Shown: piece after piece, positions 24,560-33,113 of the stretch
Numbering within the stretch: position 1 is the first letter of the stretch
Layout of the letters: the number at the start of each line of letters is the position of its first letter
Source: M3007 sp037445225
GTDB lineage: Bacteria > Bacteroidota > Bacteroidia > Chitinophagales > Saprospiraceae
Direction: 5' to 3'
DNA length: 64,000 nucleotides
NCBI GenBank assembly: GCA_037445225.1
Contig: JBBIKW010000003.1
Location: 62,001-126,000, forward strand
The notes under the pieces: generated by a model
Database searches by the model: none
What the model saw: only the letters and a program-made list of their open reading frames with translations
Told to the model about the DNA's origin: nothing
Position numbers and translations under genes: made by a program

Positions 24560-25440
24560 AAGACATTCTCAATGTTTCTGCACGAGATTATCCTCGGTTC
24601 GCCACAGAGACAGCTTAGCCGCCGCATCTATTTGAGGGCCTCTCTCATCCACGCCTGTATCCGTTTGCCATCGCCGTTTAAAGCGCTAGAGCGAGCCGAC
24701 ACAAGCTTACCAAACAGCCCGAAAGTCCAGTTTGCTCTAACGGACAAAACGCCAGCTGGCCACCAAGTGGACGGATAGGCAGGGTTTTTACCTGCCCTTC
24801 GCCCAACATTTTCTGTAAGGCTTTGCGGCCAAGGGCGAGATCGCGCTCGTCTTCTACGGTAGCCAGACTGGGTGCGCCAACACCACTTTGATACTCTTGG
24901 CCTTGTGCAGAGACTTTGCCGTTCCTGTGACTTGGCTGGTCAAAACAGGCGAAAAAGGCCATTTCTCCCGAGAAATGTACCTCGACCTGCTCCAAACGGT
25001 CACCTCGTTCTGTTCTACCGGATGCCGCTTAGTGCTTTTGGCAACGGAAAATTTGACGGAAGAGCCCGATGGAATGGCACACAGATAACCACTGGGAATT
25101 TGCAGTCAGGACTTGCGCTGACCGCCTCACCGACTTTGGCGGCAAGACGGCCCGCTTCGATTCCCGGCGCACCGACCGCACCCACCATTGGCACTACGGC
25201 TGCCAAATGCCGTGTTGAGGCGCGAAAAGCCGTACAAAGAACCTTTATTCCTATTGAAAAACTCGGCCCTGAAATATCTAGCCTGTGGCTACTCCGAAGG
25301 CAGGTTCAAAAGCGAAACCTTGTTCAAGCCCTCAAGTCCGCCGGGGTTTACTTCCGCGAAACGCGCTTGAAGTGGCCTAAAAAGTGCCAACCTCCATTCT
25401 TTAGATCGCTTTCGCCTTAGTCATCTTATATTTTTGCACA
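24560..25440 (+). pseudogene. Frameshifted relic of a DDE (IS4-like) transposase
   Basis: Four pieces in shifting frames read together as one transposase. They are: HEIILGSPQRQLSRRIYL...VQFAL (24570-24775); LVFYGSQTGCANTTLILLAL with WLVKTGEKGHFSREMYLDLL (about 24833-25040); WEFAVRTCADRLTDFGG (25065-25220); and LLKNSALKYLACGYSEGRFK (25208-25370), equivalent to the family's TNL...YRKRFRIETLF end. The expected catalytic GDGEFDG box survives as FGNGKFDG (25036-25062), with the D and E changed to N and K. At least three frameshifts and an internal stop (about 24823) make it dead. No terminal inverted repeats or target duplication were recognised. The IS4-like label comes from motif order, not a database match. 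Confidence 0.75.
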
Positions 25441-25533
25441 TTCCTTACTCCCTGTACAAAAACCTTTCAAAACGAAAAATGGGGATATTCCCTTGAAGAG
25501 GTAGCAAGAGGCGCTTATCGGCTCACAGCGCGG

Positions 25534-25556
25534 AAAAAACCTCTGAGGGCATCAGG
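25534..25556 (-). terminator. Possible terminator after the split propeller gene
   Basis: On the minus strand CCTGA-tgccc-TCA..GG forms a short bulged stem followed directly by TTTTTT, 5-27 bp after the sorting-domain stop at 25561. The stem is weak. Confidence 0.4.
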
Positions 25557-25560
25557 CCCG

Positions 25561-27342
25561 CTAAAAACGCCTCAACACCACAGGCTTACTCTGCACCGAC
25601 CGACAATGCTCCAACCGCACCCAGTAAGCACCACTGGGCAGCGAAGGGACTGGAAGTACAATTTGGTTGAGTCCTTCAGAGACAAAAAAGGAGTTAAATA
25701 GGACACTTCTACCTTCTGCGTCATATAGGGTTACAACGGCCTCGCCTGTGCAGATAGCCTCAAAATGCAAATTCAAGTGATTAGAAGCTGGGTTAGGGAA
25801 GATGTCAAGGGTGTTCGTGCGCCCATTGCTCATCTCCACAACGACGACAGGCGAATACTCGAAAGTGCCGCTGTAGTCTACTTGTTTAAGGCGGTAGTAA
25901 TGGGTCCCCGAAAGCAGCCGCTGGTCGCAGTAGGCATATGCCTTCTCGATGCGAGAAGTTCCCTCCCCAGATATGAACGCTATCTGTTCCCAACGCTGCC
26001 CGTCTTGGCTCTATTCCACGTAAAATCCGGCGTTTTGGGTTTCGGTGGCGGTTCTCCAGTAGAGGCAGATGCCTTGGCGATCGTCCATAGCCGTTGCCCT
26101 AAGGTCAATGAGTTCGACAGGAAGCGGGATGCCTTCCCATCGAACAATATGGTCGCCGTTAGGGTTTCCTCCAGCATTCGAAAAGTATCCGCCCACGTAT
26201 GTGTTGGTCCCTGAAGTAGCTAGCGCATAGACACCGAGGTTGAGCCCATCGCCGAGAGGAACCCAAAAGACTCCATCCCAATAAGCGACGAAGTCGCCTT
26301 TAGGATGCCCTCCGGCATCGGTGAAGATACCGCCTGCAAATACGCCGCCGCCGCTGGTAACGGCAATAGTGTAGACGACGTCGTTTAAGCCTGGCGGGCC
26401 TAGAGCTTCCCAAGAGGAGCCGTCCCATCTGGCGATGTAGTCGGCATCGGGGTTTCCGCCGGCATTGGTAAACCATCCACCGATGTAGACATCGGCGCCG
26501 GAGGTAGCAATGGCGTATACCTCGGCCGTATTATTCGCCAGTCCGGAGCCCAGGGCATCCCATGAGCCGCCGTTCCATTGAGCTATATAGTCTGCGCTGG
26601 GGTTACCGCCGGCATTGGTAAACTTACCGCCCACATATACATCGCCGCCAGGCGAGACAGCGACAGCGCGCACTTCGTTGTTCAGCCCTGGACCCATGGC
26701 GCTCCAACTGCCGCCGTCCCATTGCGCTATGTAGTCCGCATTTGGATCACCCCCTGCATCAGTAAAGTTTCCGCCCACGTACACCGTGGTGCCGGACACA
26801 GCAATGGCAGCAACTGGACCGTTTAAGCCCGAGCCTAAGGCGTGCCAAGTGCTGCCGTCCCACCGAGCAATATAGCTGGCGTTAGGATTGCCCCCAGCGT
26901 TGGTAAAGATACCGCCCACATACACATCAGAGCCGGATACAGCGATGGCCAACACGTGGCCGTTGAGGCCCGCGCCTAAGGCATGCCAGGTACCTCCATC
27001 CCACCGGGCGATGTAGTCGGCATTTCCGTTCCCTCCTGCGTTGGTGAAGCCGCCGCCTGCGTATACATCGCCTTCCGACAAGGCTATGGCAAGTACTTCG
27101 GCATTTAAGCCGATACCCAAGGGATTCCACCCCGGTGCCAGGGCTGCTGCCCTCTCTGGTAAAACAGCTCCTCCGCTTACCTCCGAAAAATTCGGATGCG
27201 AAAAGAGGAACCTCCTTTCTGCGTCGCACTCTGACCGATACAGGAAACCATCAGCGATGTAAACCGCAAGAAAAAGGAGTGTAATCGAGAAAAAAGGCCT
27301 ACTCGCAAGGGGATAAATTCTACTTTGTCGGATTAGAAACAT
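25561..27342 (-). pseudogene. Seven-repeat beta-propeller T9SS protein, split by an in-frame amber codon
   Basis: From ATG 27342 a 443-codon frame encodes an N-terminal hydrophobic segment and seven repeats of about 47-50 residues (pattern LNxxVxAIAVSGxDVYVGG, then FTNAGGNPxADYIARWDG), consistent with a seven-bladed propeller. It stops at TAG 26011-26013 within FYVE-stop-SQDGQRWEQ. The same frame then runs on without further stops, through RLLSGTHYYRLKQVDYSGTF, to a type A sorting domain (DIFPNPASNHLNLHFE) ending at 25561. One base substitution therefore separates the propeller from its export/anchor signal. It may be a true nonsense mutation, a sequencing error, or a suppressed stop. Function is unknown. 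Confidence 0.85.
26100..27130 (-). repeat. Seven tandem repeats of about 147 bp (propeller blades)
   Basis: Each unit encodes a blade ending in YIARWDGxxW and opening with an ALGxGLN turn. Several units are close at DNA level (for example, the segments coding for VGGxFTNAGGNP). The repeats are coding and are not a CRISPR or satellite array. Confidence 0.8.
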
Positions 27343-27497
27343 CTTTGACAGAGATTTTCACCACGAAAGGAACGCTCCTCATTTCGCCAAACCTTCAGGA
27401 TCAATAATCTTGCCAGAAGAAGTTAAGATGCTGACTCTACTCGCGTTAAATTTGAGTAGTGGTCTCGTTATCCAGCTACGAGCAAAGCACTATCGCC

Positions 27498-28343
27498 CTA
27501 CTCCCATCGGAAAAAAGCCGCTATGCCGACGCTGGGGCTTTTAGGCGCGTATTGGGCCCAGAGTGCTCCAGCGCCGGAGACGACGATGCCCAATTGCGAA
27601 GTGGCTTGCCAGATGGCCTTGACGCCGGGCGACAGCCAGCCCTGATTGTTTTCGTAGAGACCAGTTAGCGTGCGCGTAGGGTTGAGGGGGCGCTGGTCGT
27701 TTTCGAGAGGCAAGACAAGTTCGCCAAAGGCGATAAGCCACAGCGGGCCAATAGCAAAACCGGCTTCGGCACCTCCGGTGAGGTAGTGGTTGTACCGATT
27801 GGTCCGCAAAGCAAGCCCACCATAAACAAACCAGTAGGCGCGCCCTAAACCTTGCCCCAGGCTGAGGGAGGGCAGAAAGGTAAAGGCGTCAAAGCCCGTC
27901 CGCAGACCTGTGCTCGACTGCTGAGCGGTACTGGGCAAGTCGATGCGCAAGTTTCCACTCAGCGCCAATGGACCAGACAGCAGCTGGTGGCGCAGGGCAA
28001 GCGATACGTTGCCGATGCCCGAAATCTGCCCACCTTCAGTAGGAATAATGAAAAAAGGCGGGTTATCCGTACGAGCGCCGCGCTGATGCATGCGCAACGG
28101 CAGGTAAAGTACGGCCGTAGTGCGCGAGGTGAGGCCATATTCGCCGTACAGCTGGAGGGTCTGCTCGGTGACGTAGCGCACTAATTCGATGTCTTCTCCA
28201 CCGCTGCCGAAAAGGGCGTCGTAGGTAGGGATAGTGTAAAAGCTCACTTGCAGATAGCCACTTCCCGCTGCACGAGCCCAAGGGCTTTGGGCAGTCCCGG
28301 TACAAGCACACAAAAACCCCACACAGATAAGAAGCGCGCGCAT
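27498..28343 (-). CDS. Outer-membrane beta-barrel protein of unknown substrate
   Basis: A 281-residue exported protein with a signal peptide (MRALLICVGFLCACTGTAQ). Alternating hydrophobic strands and tight turns run through the rest (LQLYGEYGLTSRTTAVLYLPL, SLALRHQLLSGPLALSGNL). It ends in an aromatic segment FFRWE, typical of small outer-membrane barrels. It loosely resembles the MetA-pathway/transporter barrel family. It is not a confident family call. The gene begins 3 bp after the yajC stop and so is probably cotranscribed with it. Confidence 0.65.
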   Translation of the reverse strand: MRALLICVGFLCACTGTAQSPWARAAGSGYLQVSFYTIPTYDALFGSGGEDIELVRYVTEQTLQLYGEYGLTSRTTAVLYLPLRMHQRGARTDNPPFFIIPTEGGQISGIGNVSLALRHQLLSGPLALSGNLRIDLPSTAQQSSTGLRTGFDAFTFLPSLSLGQGLGRAYWFVYGGLALRTNRYNHYLTGGAEAGFAIGPLWLIAFGELVLPLENDQRPLNPTRTLTGLYENNQGWLSPGVKAIWQATSQLGIVVSGAGALWAQYAPKSPSVGIAAFFRWE

Positions 28344-28346
28344 AGG

Positions 28347-28646
28347 CTATGGCTTAAACTCGCCCGTGATGGTTTGTTTAAGGACGCGAATGAAGGTGCG
28401 TTCGTCGATGAGCAGGCGCACGACATTGCCGTCGATCTTAGTCACTTTCCCGATGATGCCGGCACTGGTGACCACCTCCATACCCTCGCGCAGGCTGTCG
28501 ATAAACTTCTGTTGTTCGCGCTGGCGCTTCACCTGAGGGCGAATGAGAAAGAACCAAAATACCAACAGAATGAGCAGCGGAAACAACAGGCCTATAAAGG
28601 GATTTCCTCCATTTTGTGCCGCTTGTAAGAGAATGTGCATTAGCAT
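28347..28646 (-). CDS. yajC: Preprotein translocase subunit YajC
   Basis: The 99-residue protein has one N-terminal membrane helix (IGLLFPLLILLVFWFFLI) followed by the YajC motif RPQVKRQREQQKFIDSL. A small beta domain follows (GMEVVTSAGIIGKVTKI...VVRLLID). YajC associates with SecDF and SecYEG. secD/secF are not adjacent; the next gene encodes an outer-membrane barrel. The start could be codon 1 or 3 (MLMH). Confidence 0.93.
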   Translation of the reverse strand: MLMHILLQAAQNGGNPFIGLLFPLLILLVFWFFLIRPQVKRQREQQKFIDSLREGMEVVTSAGIIGKVTKIDGNVVRLLIDERTFIRVLKQTITGEFKP

Positions 28647-28686
28647 AATGAACTGGATTTTTTTCTGATTAAGCTACTTGGATGTA

Positions 28687-28726
28687 TGCGCGTCGCCCTT
28701 GCACGCGTGTGCAAAGGCGACGCACA
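28687..28726. other. Very strong intergenic hairpin
   Basis: GCGTCGCCCTTGCAC (28690-28704) pairs with GTGCAAAGGCGACGC (28709-28723) around a GCGT loop, with a single C/A mismatch; two more pairs form outside one further mismatch. It lies between the M16 stop (28743) and the yajC start (28646). Neither strand has a T-run directly after it, so it is either a non-canonical terminator, an RNA-processing/stability element or a protein site. Confidence 0.7.
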
Positions 28727-28742
28727 CGGCCACTTCAGGCTG

Positions 28743-30887
28743 CTATTCAACAGCAAAGGCCGAGTCAGGAATATTGCTGTTCACTTTGATACTCTTCAGT
28801 ACCCCCTTTAACGGGAAGGGAAAGGCTCCCGTAAGCGTGATGGCATGGGGGAAGAGCACGCCCTCTACCGCCCGGTATTCCGAGAAGTCGGTAGAAATAG
28901 TTGTGGGCTTCCCGCTCATATCCGTTTCAGTGCGCACTTCGCGAATCTTAAGCCCCGTCTCCACTTCGTAAAACTCATTGCTCTTTTGGCCGTCGGGGCG
29001 CTCGACCGTAATCGCGTAGGCATCTTTTCCGCCCACATTTTCAATGCCTTTCAAGGTAAGGCGATAGCCTTTAGAGAGATAAGCCTGCTCTTTACACAGG
29101 TAGGCTTGCTCTTTGAGGTCTTCAAGTTCGTCTCCTTCTAACGTTCGGCTACCGCCCATGCCGTCTTCTTTAGCCTTGCCGCCGTTGTAGATGCGGCTGC
29201 TCATGAGTTGCCCTTGCATGCTGGTGAGAACGGCGATCTTATTGTTGTCTTTTTGCAGAACGCTCATCTCCATAGTGCCAAAGTTGGGGATGGCAAATTC
29301 GAAGGTACTCTCTACTTCGCGCAGCCGGGCCAGGGCCTCTTCTCCGCCTATGGCTTGCAGGTAGTTTTGGATGACTTTTTCGGCGGTCATATCAGCCGCC
29401 ACCGTCTGCTTAGGCGGCTCTACGGGGAGCCCATAAGGATCGTAGAAGCGCGTCTGACCGTCGGCCGAAAAGCGCTTCAGTCGTTCGGCCACCTCGTCTT
29501 TGTTGCCTACCACCAGAATATAGGCGCGGTCTGGGCGAACGTACTTGCGCGCCATTTCCTGCACTTGTTGGGGCGTCACCTTTTGCAGGTTGTTCAGATA
29601 GTTTTCGTAATAGTCGGCGGGAAGCTTGTAGCGGGCAATGTTCAGCGCAAATTGGGCTACAGTGCCGGGCTGTTCCAAGCTCTGAGCGAACTGGCCCGTC
29701 AGCACATTTTTGACCAGCTGGAGCTCGTCATCAGGAACGGGTTCGTTGCGCAGGCGCTCCAACTCGAGTAAGAGTTGGGTGATGGCGCTGTCGGTGACCT
29801 CATTGCGCACACTAGCGGTAGCGGAGAAGGCAGCTATCAGTCGGTCGGACGAAAGCGACGTACGCGCTCCATAAGTATAGCCGTGCTTTTCGCGCAGGTT
29901 GGCATTGACGCGGCTATTAAAGTAACCGCCCAAGATGGTGTTCATGACGCGAGCGGGAATCACGTCGGGGTGGTTGGGCGGCAGCACCACAGGGTAGGTG
30001 AGGTTAATGACCGACTGCACAGCCCCCGTCTTGTCCACGAAGGCAACCTGAGTCTTTTCGGGAGCCTGAGGAACGGGGTAGGAATGTTGGGGCACGACAC
30101 CCCTCTTCCACTTGCCGAAATACGCCTCTGCTTTGGCAAAAGCGTCTTTTTGCTTGATGTCGCCGACAATGACCAGATAGGCGATGTTGGGCTTGAAGTA
30201 TGTGTTGTAGTACTGTTTAATTTGGTCGAGGGTGATTTTCTTTAGCGTTTCTTCGGTCATGTTTTCCCCATAGGGATGGTCCTTGCCGTAGCGCAGCACG
30301 TTGGCGACGTTAGCGGCAATGGCGTTGGGGTCGTTTTTTGCGGCAGCCAACCCGCTTTCGGCGCGCCGCTTGGCTTTTTCCAATTCTTCGGCAGGGAAGG
30401 CCGGGTTGAGCAGCACATCGGCGAGCAGCTCGAGCAGCTTGTCTGTGTGTTTGCTCAGGCAAGCACCCGATACGCCATTGGCATCGGAGGTGAGCGTAGC
30501 GCCAATGAAATCCACTTCTTCGTCGAGTTGTTCCTTTGTGCGGGTCTTCGTACCTTTGGAAAGCAACTCGCCGGCCATATCGGCGTAACCTGCGGCCTCC
30601 TTCTCAAGTACGGGGTCGAAATCGACAAACACGCGGAATGAAACTCGCGGCAGTTTATGGTTTTCCACCACGATGACGGTAAGGCCATTTTTCAGCTGCT
30701 TGGTGGCCGCTTTACCTATTTGGATTTTGGGCGGGGTGCCGGGCTGAGGCGCCTTTTTGCGCACGTCGCCCGTAGGCATCGGAATGATAGGAGCGCCGCT
30801 GGGAGTGACTTGCCCGAAGGTCGTTTCTGTTCCTAAAAGCATGGCGTTCAGGAAAATAGCAAAGCACAGAAAAGTTTTTTTCCTCAT
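28743..30887 (-). CDS. M16 peptidase-family protein, non-catalytic (R/Y) type, with C-terminal fused domain
   Basis: The 714-residue exported product has a signal peptide (MRKKTFLCFAIFLNAMLLGTE...). Its two M16 halves run from LKNGLTVIVVENHKLPRVSF to about residue 470. The zinc motif HxxEH, expected near EAAGYADMAGELLSKGT, is absent. The R/Y motif of the non-catalytic partner subunit is present (NSRVNANLREKHGYTYGA). A C-terminal domain (about 490-714, VIQNYLQAIGGEEALARLREV onward) resembles lipoprotein-sorting/LolA-like folds often fused here in Bacteroidota. A zinc-bearing partner is not in the window. The 186-codon upstream extension was rejected because the promoter and signal peptide lie at 30887. 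Confidence 0.88.
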   Translation of the reverse strand: MRKKTFLCFAIFLNAMLLGTETTFGQVTPSGAPIIPMPTGDVRKKAPQPGTPPKIQIGKAATKQLKNGLTVIVVENHKLPRVSFRVFVDFDPVLEKEAAGYADMAGELLSKGTKTRTKEQLDEEVDFIGATLTSDANGVSGACLSKHTDKLLELLADVLLNPAFPAEELEKAKRRAESGLAAAKNDPNAIAANVANVLRYGKDHPYGENMTEETLKKITLDQIKQYYNTYFKPNIAYLVIVGDIKQKDAFAKAEAYFGKWKRGVVPQHSYPVPQAPEKTQVAFVDKTGAVQSVINLTYPVVLPPNHPDVIPARVMNTILGGYFNSRVNANLREKHGYTYGARTSLSSDRLIAAFSATASVRNEVTDSAITQLLLELERLRNEPVPDDELQLVKNVLTGQFAQSLEQPGTVAQFALNIARYKLPADYYENYLNNLQKVTPQQVQEMARKYVRPDRAYILVVGNKDEVAERLKRFSADGQTRFYDPYGLPVEPPKQTVAADMTAEKVIQNYLQAIGGEEALARLREVESTFEFAIPNFGTMEMSVLQKDNNKIAVLTSMQGQLMSSRIYNGGKAKEDGMGGSRTLEGDELEDLKEQAYLCKEQAYLSKGYRLTLKGIENVGGKDAYAITVERPDGQKSNEFYEVETGLKIREVRTETDMSGKPTTISTDFSEYRAVEGVLFPHAITLTGAFPFPLKGVLKSIKVNSNIPDSAFAVE

Positions 30888-30932
30888 GGGTAGTGCAAGT
30901 GTTTTGAGTGCACGTGGACGATAAGTTTTGGA

Positions 30933-30940
30933 CAAAGGTA
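30933..30940 (-). promoter_or_regulatory. Bacteroidota -7 box TACCTTTG before M16 gene
   Basis: An exact minus-strand TAnnTTTG match about 46 bp before the ATG at 30887. It fixes the start against the longer open frame. Confidence 0.7.
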
Positions 30941-31027
30941 TGGCAATTTGAGGCGAGCGAGGCGCTCGGAATAGCGCGCTGCAGGGTATTGGCACAAATT
31001 TTCTCTTCTCAACGTTGATACAGGCGT

Positions 31028-31035
31028 TACCTTCG
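31028..31035 (+). promoter_or_regulatory. Possible -7 box TACCTTCG before E1 dehydrogenase
   Basis: One mismatch to TAnnTTTG, 27 bp before the ATG at 31062. Confidence 0.4.
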
Positions 31036-31061
31036 CGCCCGCTTAGCGCACGCGACTGCGT

Positions 31062-33047
31062 ATGACAGCTGAAGCCATCGCTTTCGATCGTACTGGACTC
31101 TCCGACGAGACCCTGCTGTACCTCTACGAGCAGCTGGTATTGCCGCGCCAGATAGAAGAGAAAATGCTCAATCTGTTGCGACAGGGGCGCATCAGCAAGT
31201 GGTTTAGCGGCATAGGGCAAGAGGCCATAGCGGTGGGGGCGACGTGTGCGCTGCTGCCCGACGAGATCATCTTTCCTCTGCACCGCAACTTGGGCGTGTT
31301 CACCGCTCGGCAAGTGCCGCTCGACCGCCTTTTTTGTCAGTGGCAAGGCAAGCGCCGAGGCTTTACAAAGGGGCGCGACCGTTCCTTTCACTTCGGCACC
31401 TTGGAGCACCATATCGTCGGCATGATCTCGCATCTGGGCCCGCAACTATCCCTAGCGGCTGGAGTGGCCTTAGCGCACCGGCTCCGCAAGGAAGAGCGCG
31501 TATCGCTCGCCTTCACCGGCGAGGGCGCCACGAGCGAGGGCGAGTTTCACGAGGCCCTCAATGTAGCTTCTGTTTGGAAACTGCCCGTCATCTTTCTCAT
31601 CGAGAACAACGGCTATGGCTTGAGCACCACAGTGCAGGAGCAGTACGCTTGCCGCGACCTGATAGACCGCGCCATCGGTTACGGCATGCGCGGCGTCAAG
31701 ATCGACGGCAACAACGTACTGGAGGTATATCGGACAATACGGCAATTGGCAGAAGAGCTGCGGCGCCACCCAGAGCCGGTGCTCGTCGAATGCATCACCT
31801 TTCGGATGCGCGGACACGAGGAGGCCAGCGGGACCAAGTACGTGCCCAAAGCCCTGATGGAGGCATGGGCTCAGAAAGATCCTATTCAAAACTATGAGCG
31901 TTGGTTGATACAGGAGGGCGTGCTCACGGAGGTGCACCGAAAGGCTGTACGCGAGCGCCATCAGAAAGCCATCCTCGAAGCCGTGGAGATCATGTTCGCC
32001 GAGCCCGACCCCGTCCCCAATACCGAAGAAGAATTGCGCGACGTGTATGCCCCCGCACCGCCACCAACAGCACCGAAGGCGCCGGCGCGCGAGATGCGAT
32101 TTATCGACGCCATCACTGAAGGTTTACGGGAGGCTATGCGGCGACACCCACAGCTTGTCCTCATGGGGCAAGACATTGCCGATTACGGCGGCGTGTTTAA
32201 GATTACGCAGGGGTTTGTCGACGAATTCGGGCGCGAGCGCGTGCGCAACACTCCGCTGTGCGAAAGCGCCATCATTGGCATCGGCTTAGGGCTCAGCCTA
32301 AAAGGCATGAAGAGCATGGTAGAGATGCAGTTCGCCGACTTCGTCACATGTGGGTTCAACCAGATCGTCAACAATTTGGCTAAACTGCACTGGCGCTGGG
32401 GACAGCATGCCGACGTGGTCATCCGCATGCCCACTGGAGCGGGTACCGGCGCCGGCCCCTTTCACAGCCAATCGAACGAAGCGTGGTTTACCCATGTGCC
32501 CGGCCTAAAGGTGGTTTATCCGAGCACGCCCCACGACGCTAAAGGGCTCCTCCTAGCGGCCTTTGAGGACCCTAACCCTATCCTATATTTTGAGCACAAG
32601 GCCCTCTACCGAAGCCTGTCGGGCCCAGTACCAGAAGGCTTCTACACCGTTGCGATCGGCAAGGCGCGCCAAGTGCGCACGGGAGACGATGTGAGCATCC
32701 TCACCTACGGACTGGGCGTGCGCTGGGCCGAAACAGCAGCCGACGAGCTCGGAATATCGGCAGATATCGTAGACCTACGCTCGCTCTTGCCCCTCGACTA
32801 CGAAGCGATCGCCTCCAGCGTGCGCCGCACCAACCGCGTCCTCATCTTGCATGAAGACACGCTGTTTGGCGGGATCGGCGGGGAAATCGCCGCCTGGATA
32901 GCCGAGCACCTTTTCGAGTACTTGGACGCTCCTATCGTTCGCGCAGCCAGCTTAGATACACCGGTGCCCTTCGCTATACCATTGGAACAGAATTTTTTCC
33001 CCATACAGCGCCTGCGCGAACAGCTGCGCCGCCTCCTGGCGTACTGA
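31062..33047 (+). CDS. 2-oxoacid dehydrogenase E1, fused alpha and beta subunits (branched-chain type)
   Basis: A single 661-residue chain. The alpha part (about 1-325) carries the thiamine-diphosphate motif GEGATSEGEFHEAL...ENNGYG (about residues 152-184). A Pro/Ala linker (APAPPPTAPKAPA, about 330-343) leads to the beta part (about 346-661), with VLMGQDIADYGG, EMQFADF and FHSQSNEAWF. The enzyme decarboxylates a branched-chain 2-oxoacid or pyruvate and passes the acyl group to a lipoyl E2. Fusion of both chains is common in Bacteroidota. E2 and E3 are not adjacent. The substrate cannot be fixed from sequence; branched-chain is favoured by overall resemblance. Confidence 0.9.
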   Translation: MTAEAIAFDRTGLSDETLLYLYEQLVLPRQIEEKMLNLLRQGRISKWFSGIGQEAIAVGATCALLPDEIIFPLHRNLGVFTARQVPLDRLFCQWQGKRRGFTKGRDRSFHFGTLEHHIVGMISHLGPQLSLAAGVALAHRLRKEERVSLAFTGEGATSEGEFHEALNVASVWKLPVIFLIENNGYGLSTTVQEQYACRDLIDRAIGYGMRGVKIDGNNVLEVYRTIRQLAEELRRHPEPVLVECITFRMRGHEEASGTKYVPKALMEAWAQKDPIQNYERWLIQEGVLTEVHRKAVRERHQKAILEAVEIMFAEPDPVPNTEEELRDVYAPAPPPTAPKAPAREMRFIDAITEGLREAMRRHPQLVLMGQDIADYGGVFKITQGFVDEFGRERVRNTPLCESAIIGIGLGLSLKGMKSMVEMQFADFVTCGFNQIVNNLAKLHWRWGQHADVVIRMPTGAGTGAGPFHSQSNEAWFTHVPGLKVVYPSTPHDAKGLLLAAFEDPNPILYFEHKALYRSLSGPVPEGFYTVAIGKARQVRTGDDVSILTYGLGVRWAETAADELGISADIVDLRSLLPLDYEAIASSVRRTNRVLILHEDTLFGGIGGEIAAWIAEHLFEYLDAPIVRAASLDTPVPFAIPLEQNFFPIQRLREQLRRLLAY

Positions 33048-33076
33048 CCCTTTTTGGGCATTTAGAAGATATGCCG

Positions 33077-33084
33077 CACCTTTG
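33077..33084 (+). promoter_or_regulatory. Possible -7 box CACCTTTG before ftsX
   Basis: One mismatch to TAnnTTTG, 30 bp before the ATG at 33114. It would start the ftsX-DUF3098-uppP unit. Confidence 0.4.
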
Positions 33085-33113
33085 CCGGCGTTATTGCCTT
33101 ACTCACCGCTCCT

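Noticed and set aside
24319..24995. Two minus-strand frames of 102 and 105 codons as possible small genes.
   Set aside because: They overlap the transposase relic or its flank and show no signature; the plus-strand reading explains most of the interval.
26100..27130. Regular repeats considered as a CRISPR or satellite array.
   Set aside because: The unit of about 147 bp is in frame and encodes propeller blades; there are no short identical repeats with unique spacers.
29208..30641. Three long plus-strand frames (187, 156 and 121 codons).
   Set aside because: They lie antisense to the M16 gene and carry no recognisable domains.
30888..31445. A 186-codon N-terminal extension of the M16 protein.
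   Set aside because: The signal peptide begins at 30887, a promoter box lies at 30933-30940, and the extension is antisense to the E1 gene.
31244..31897. A 217-codon plus-strand frame inside the E1 gene.
   Set aside because: It is an alternate frame of the fused E1 dehydrogenase, whose own frame holds the thiamine-diphosphate motif.
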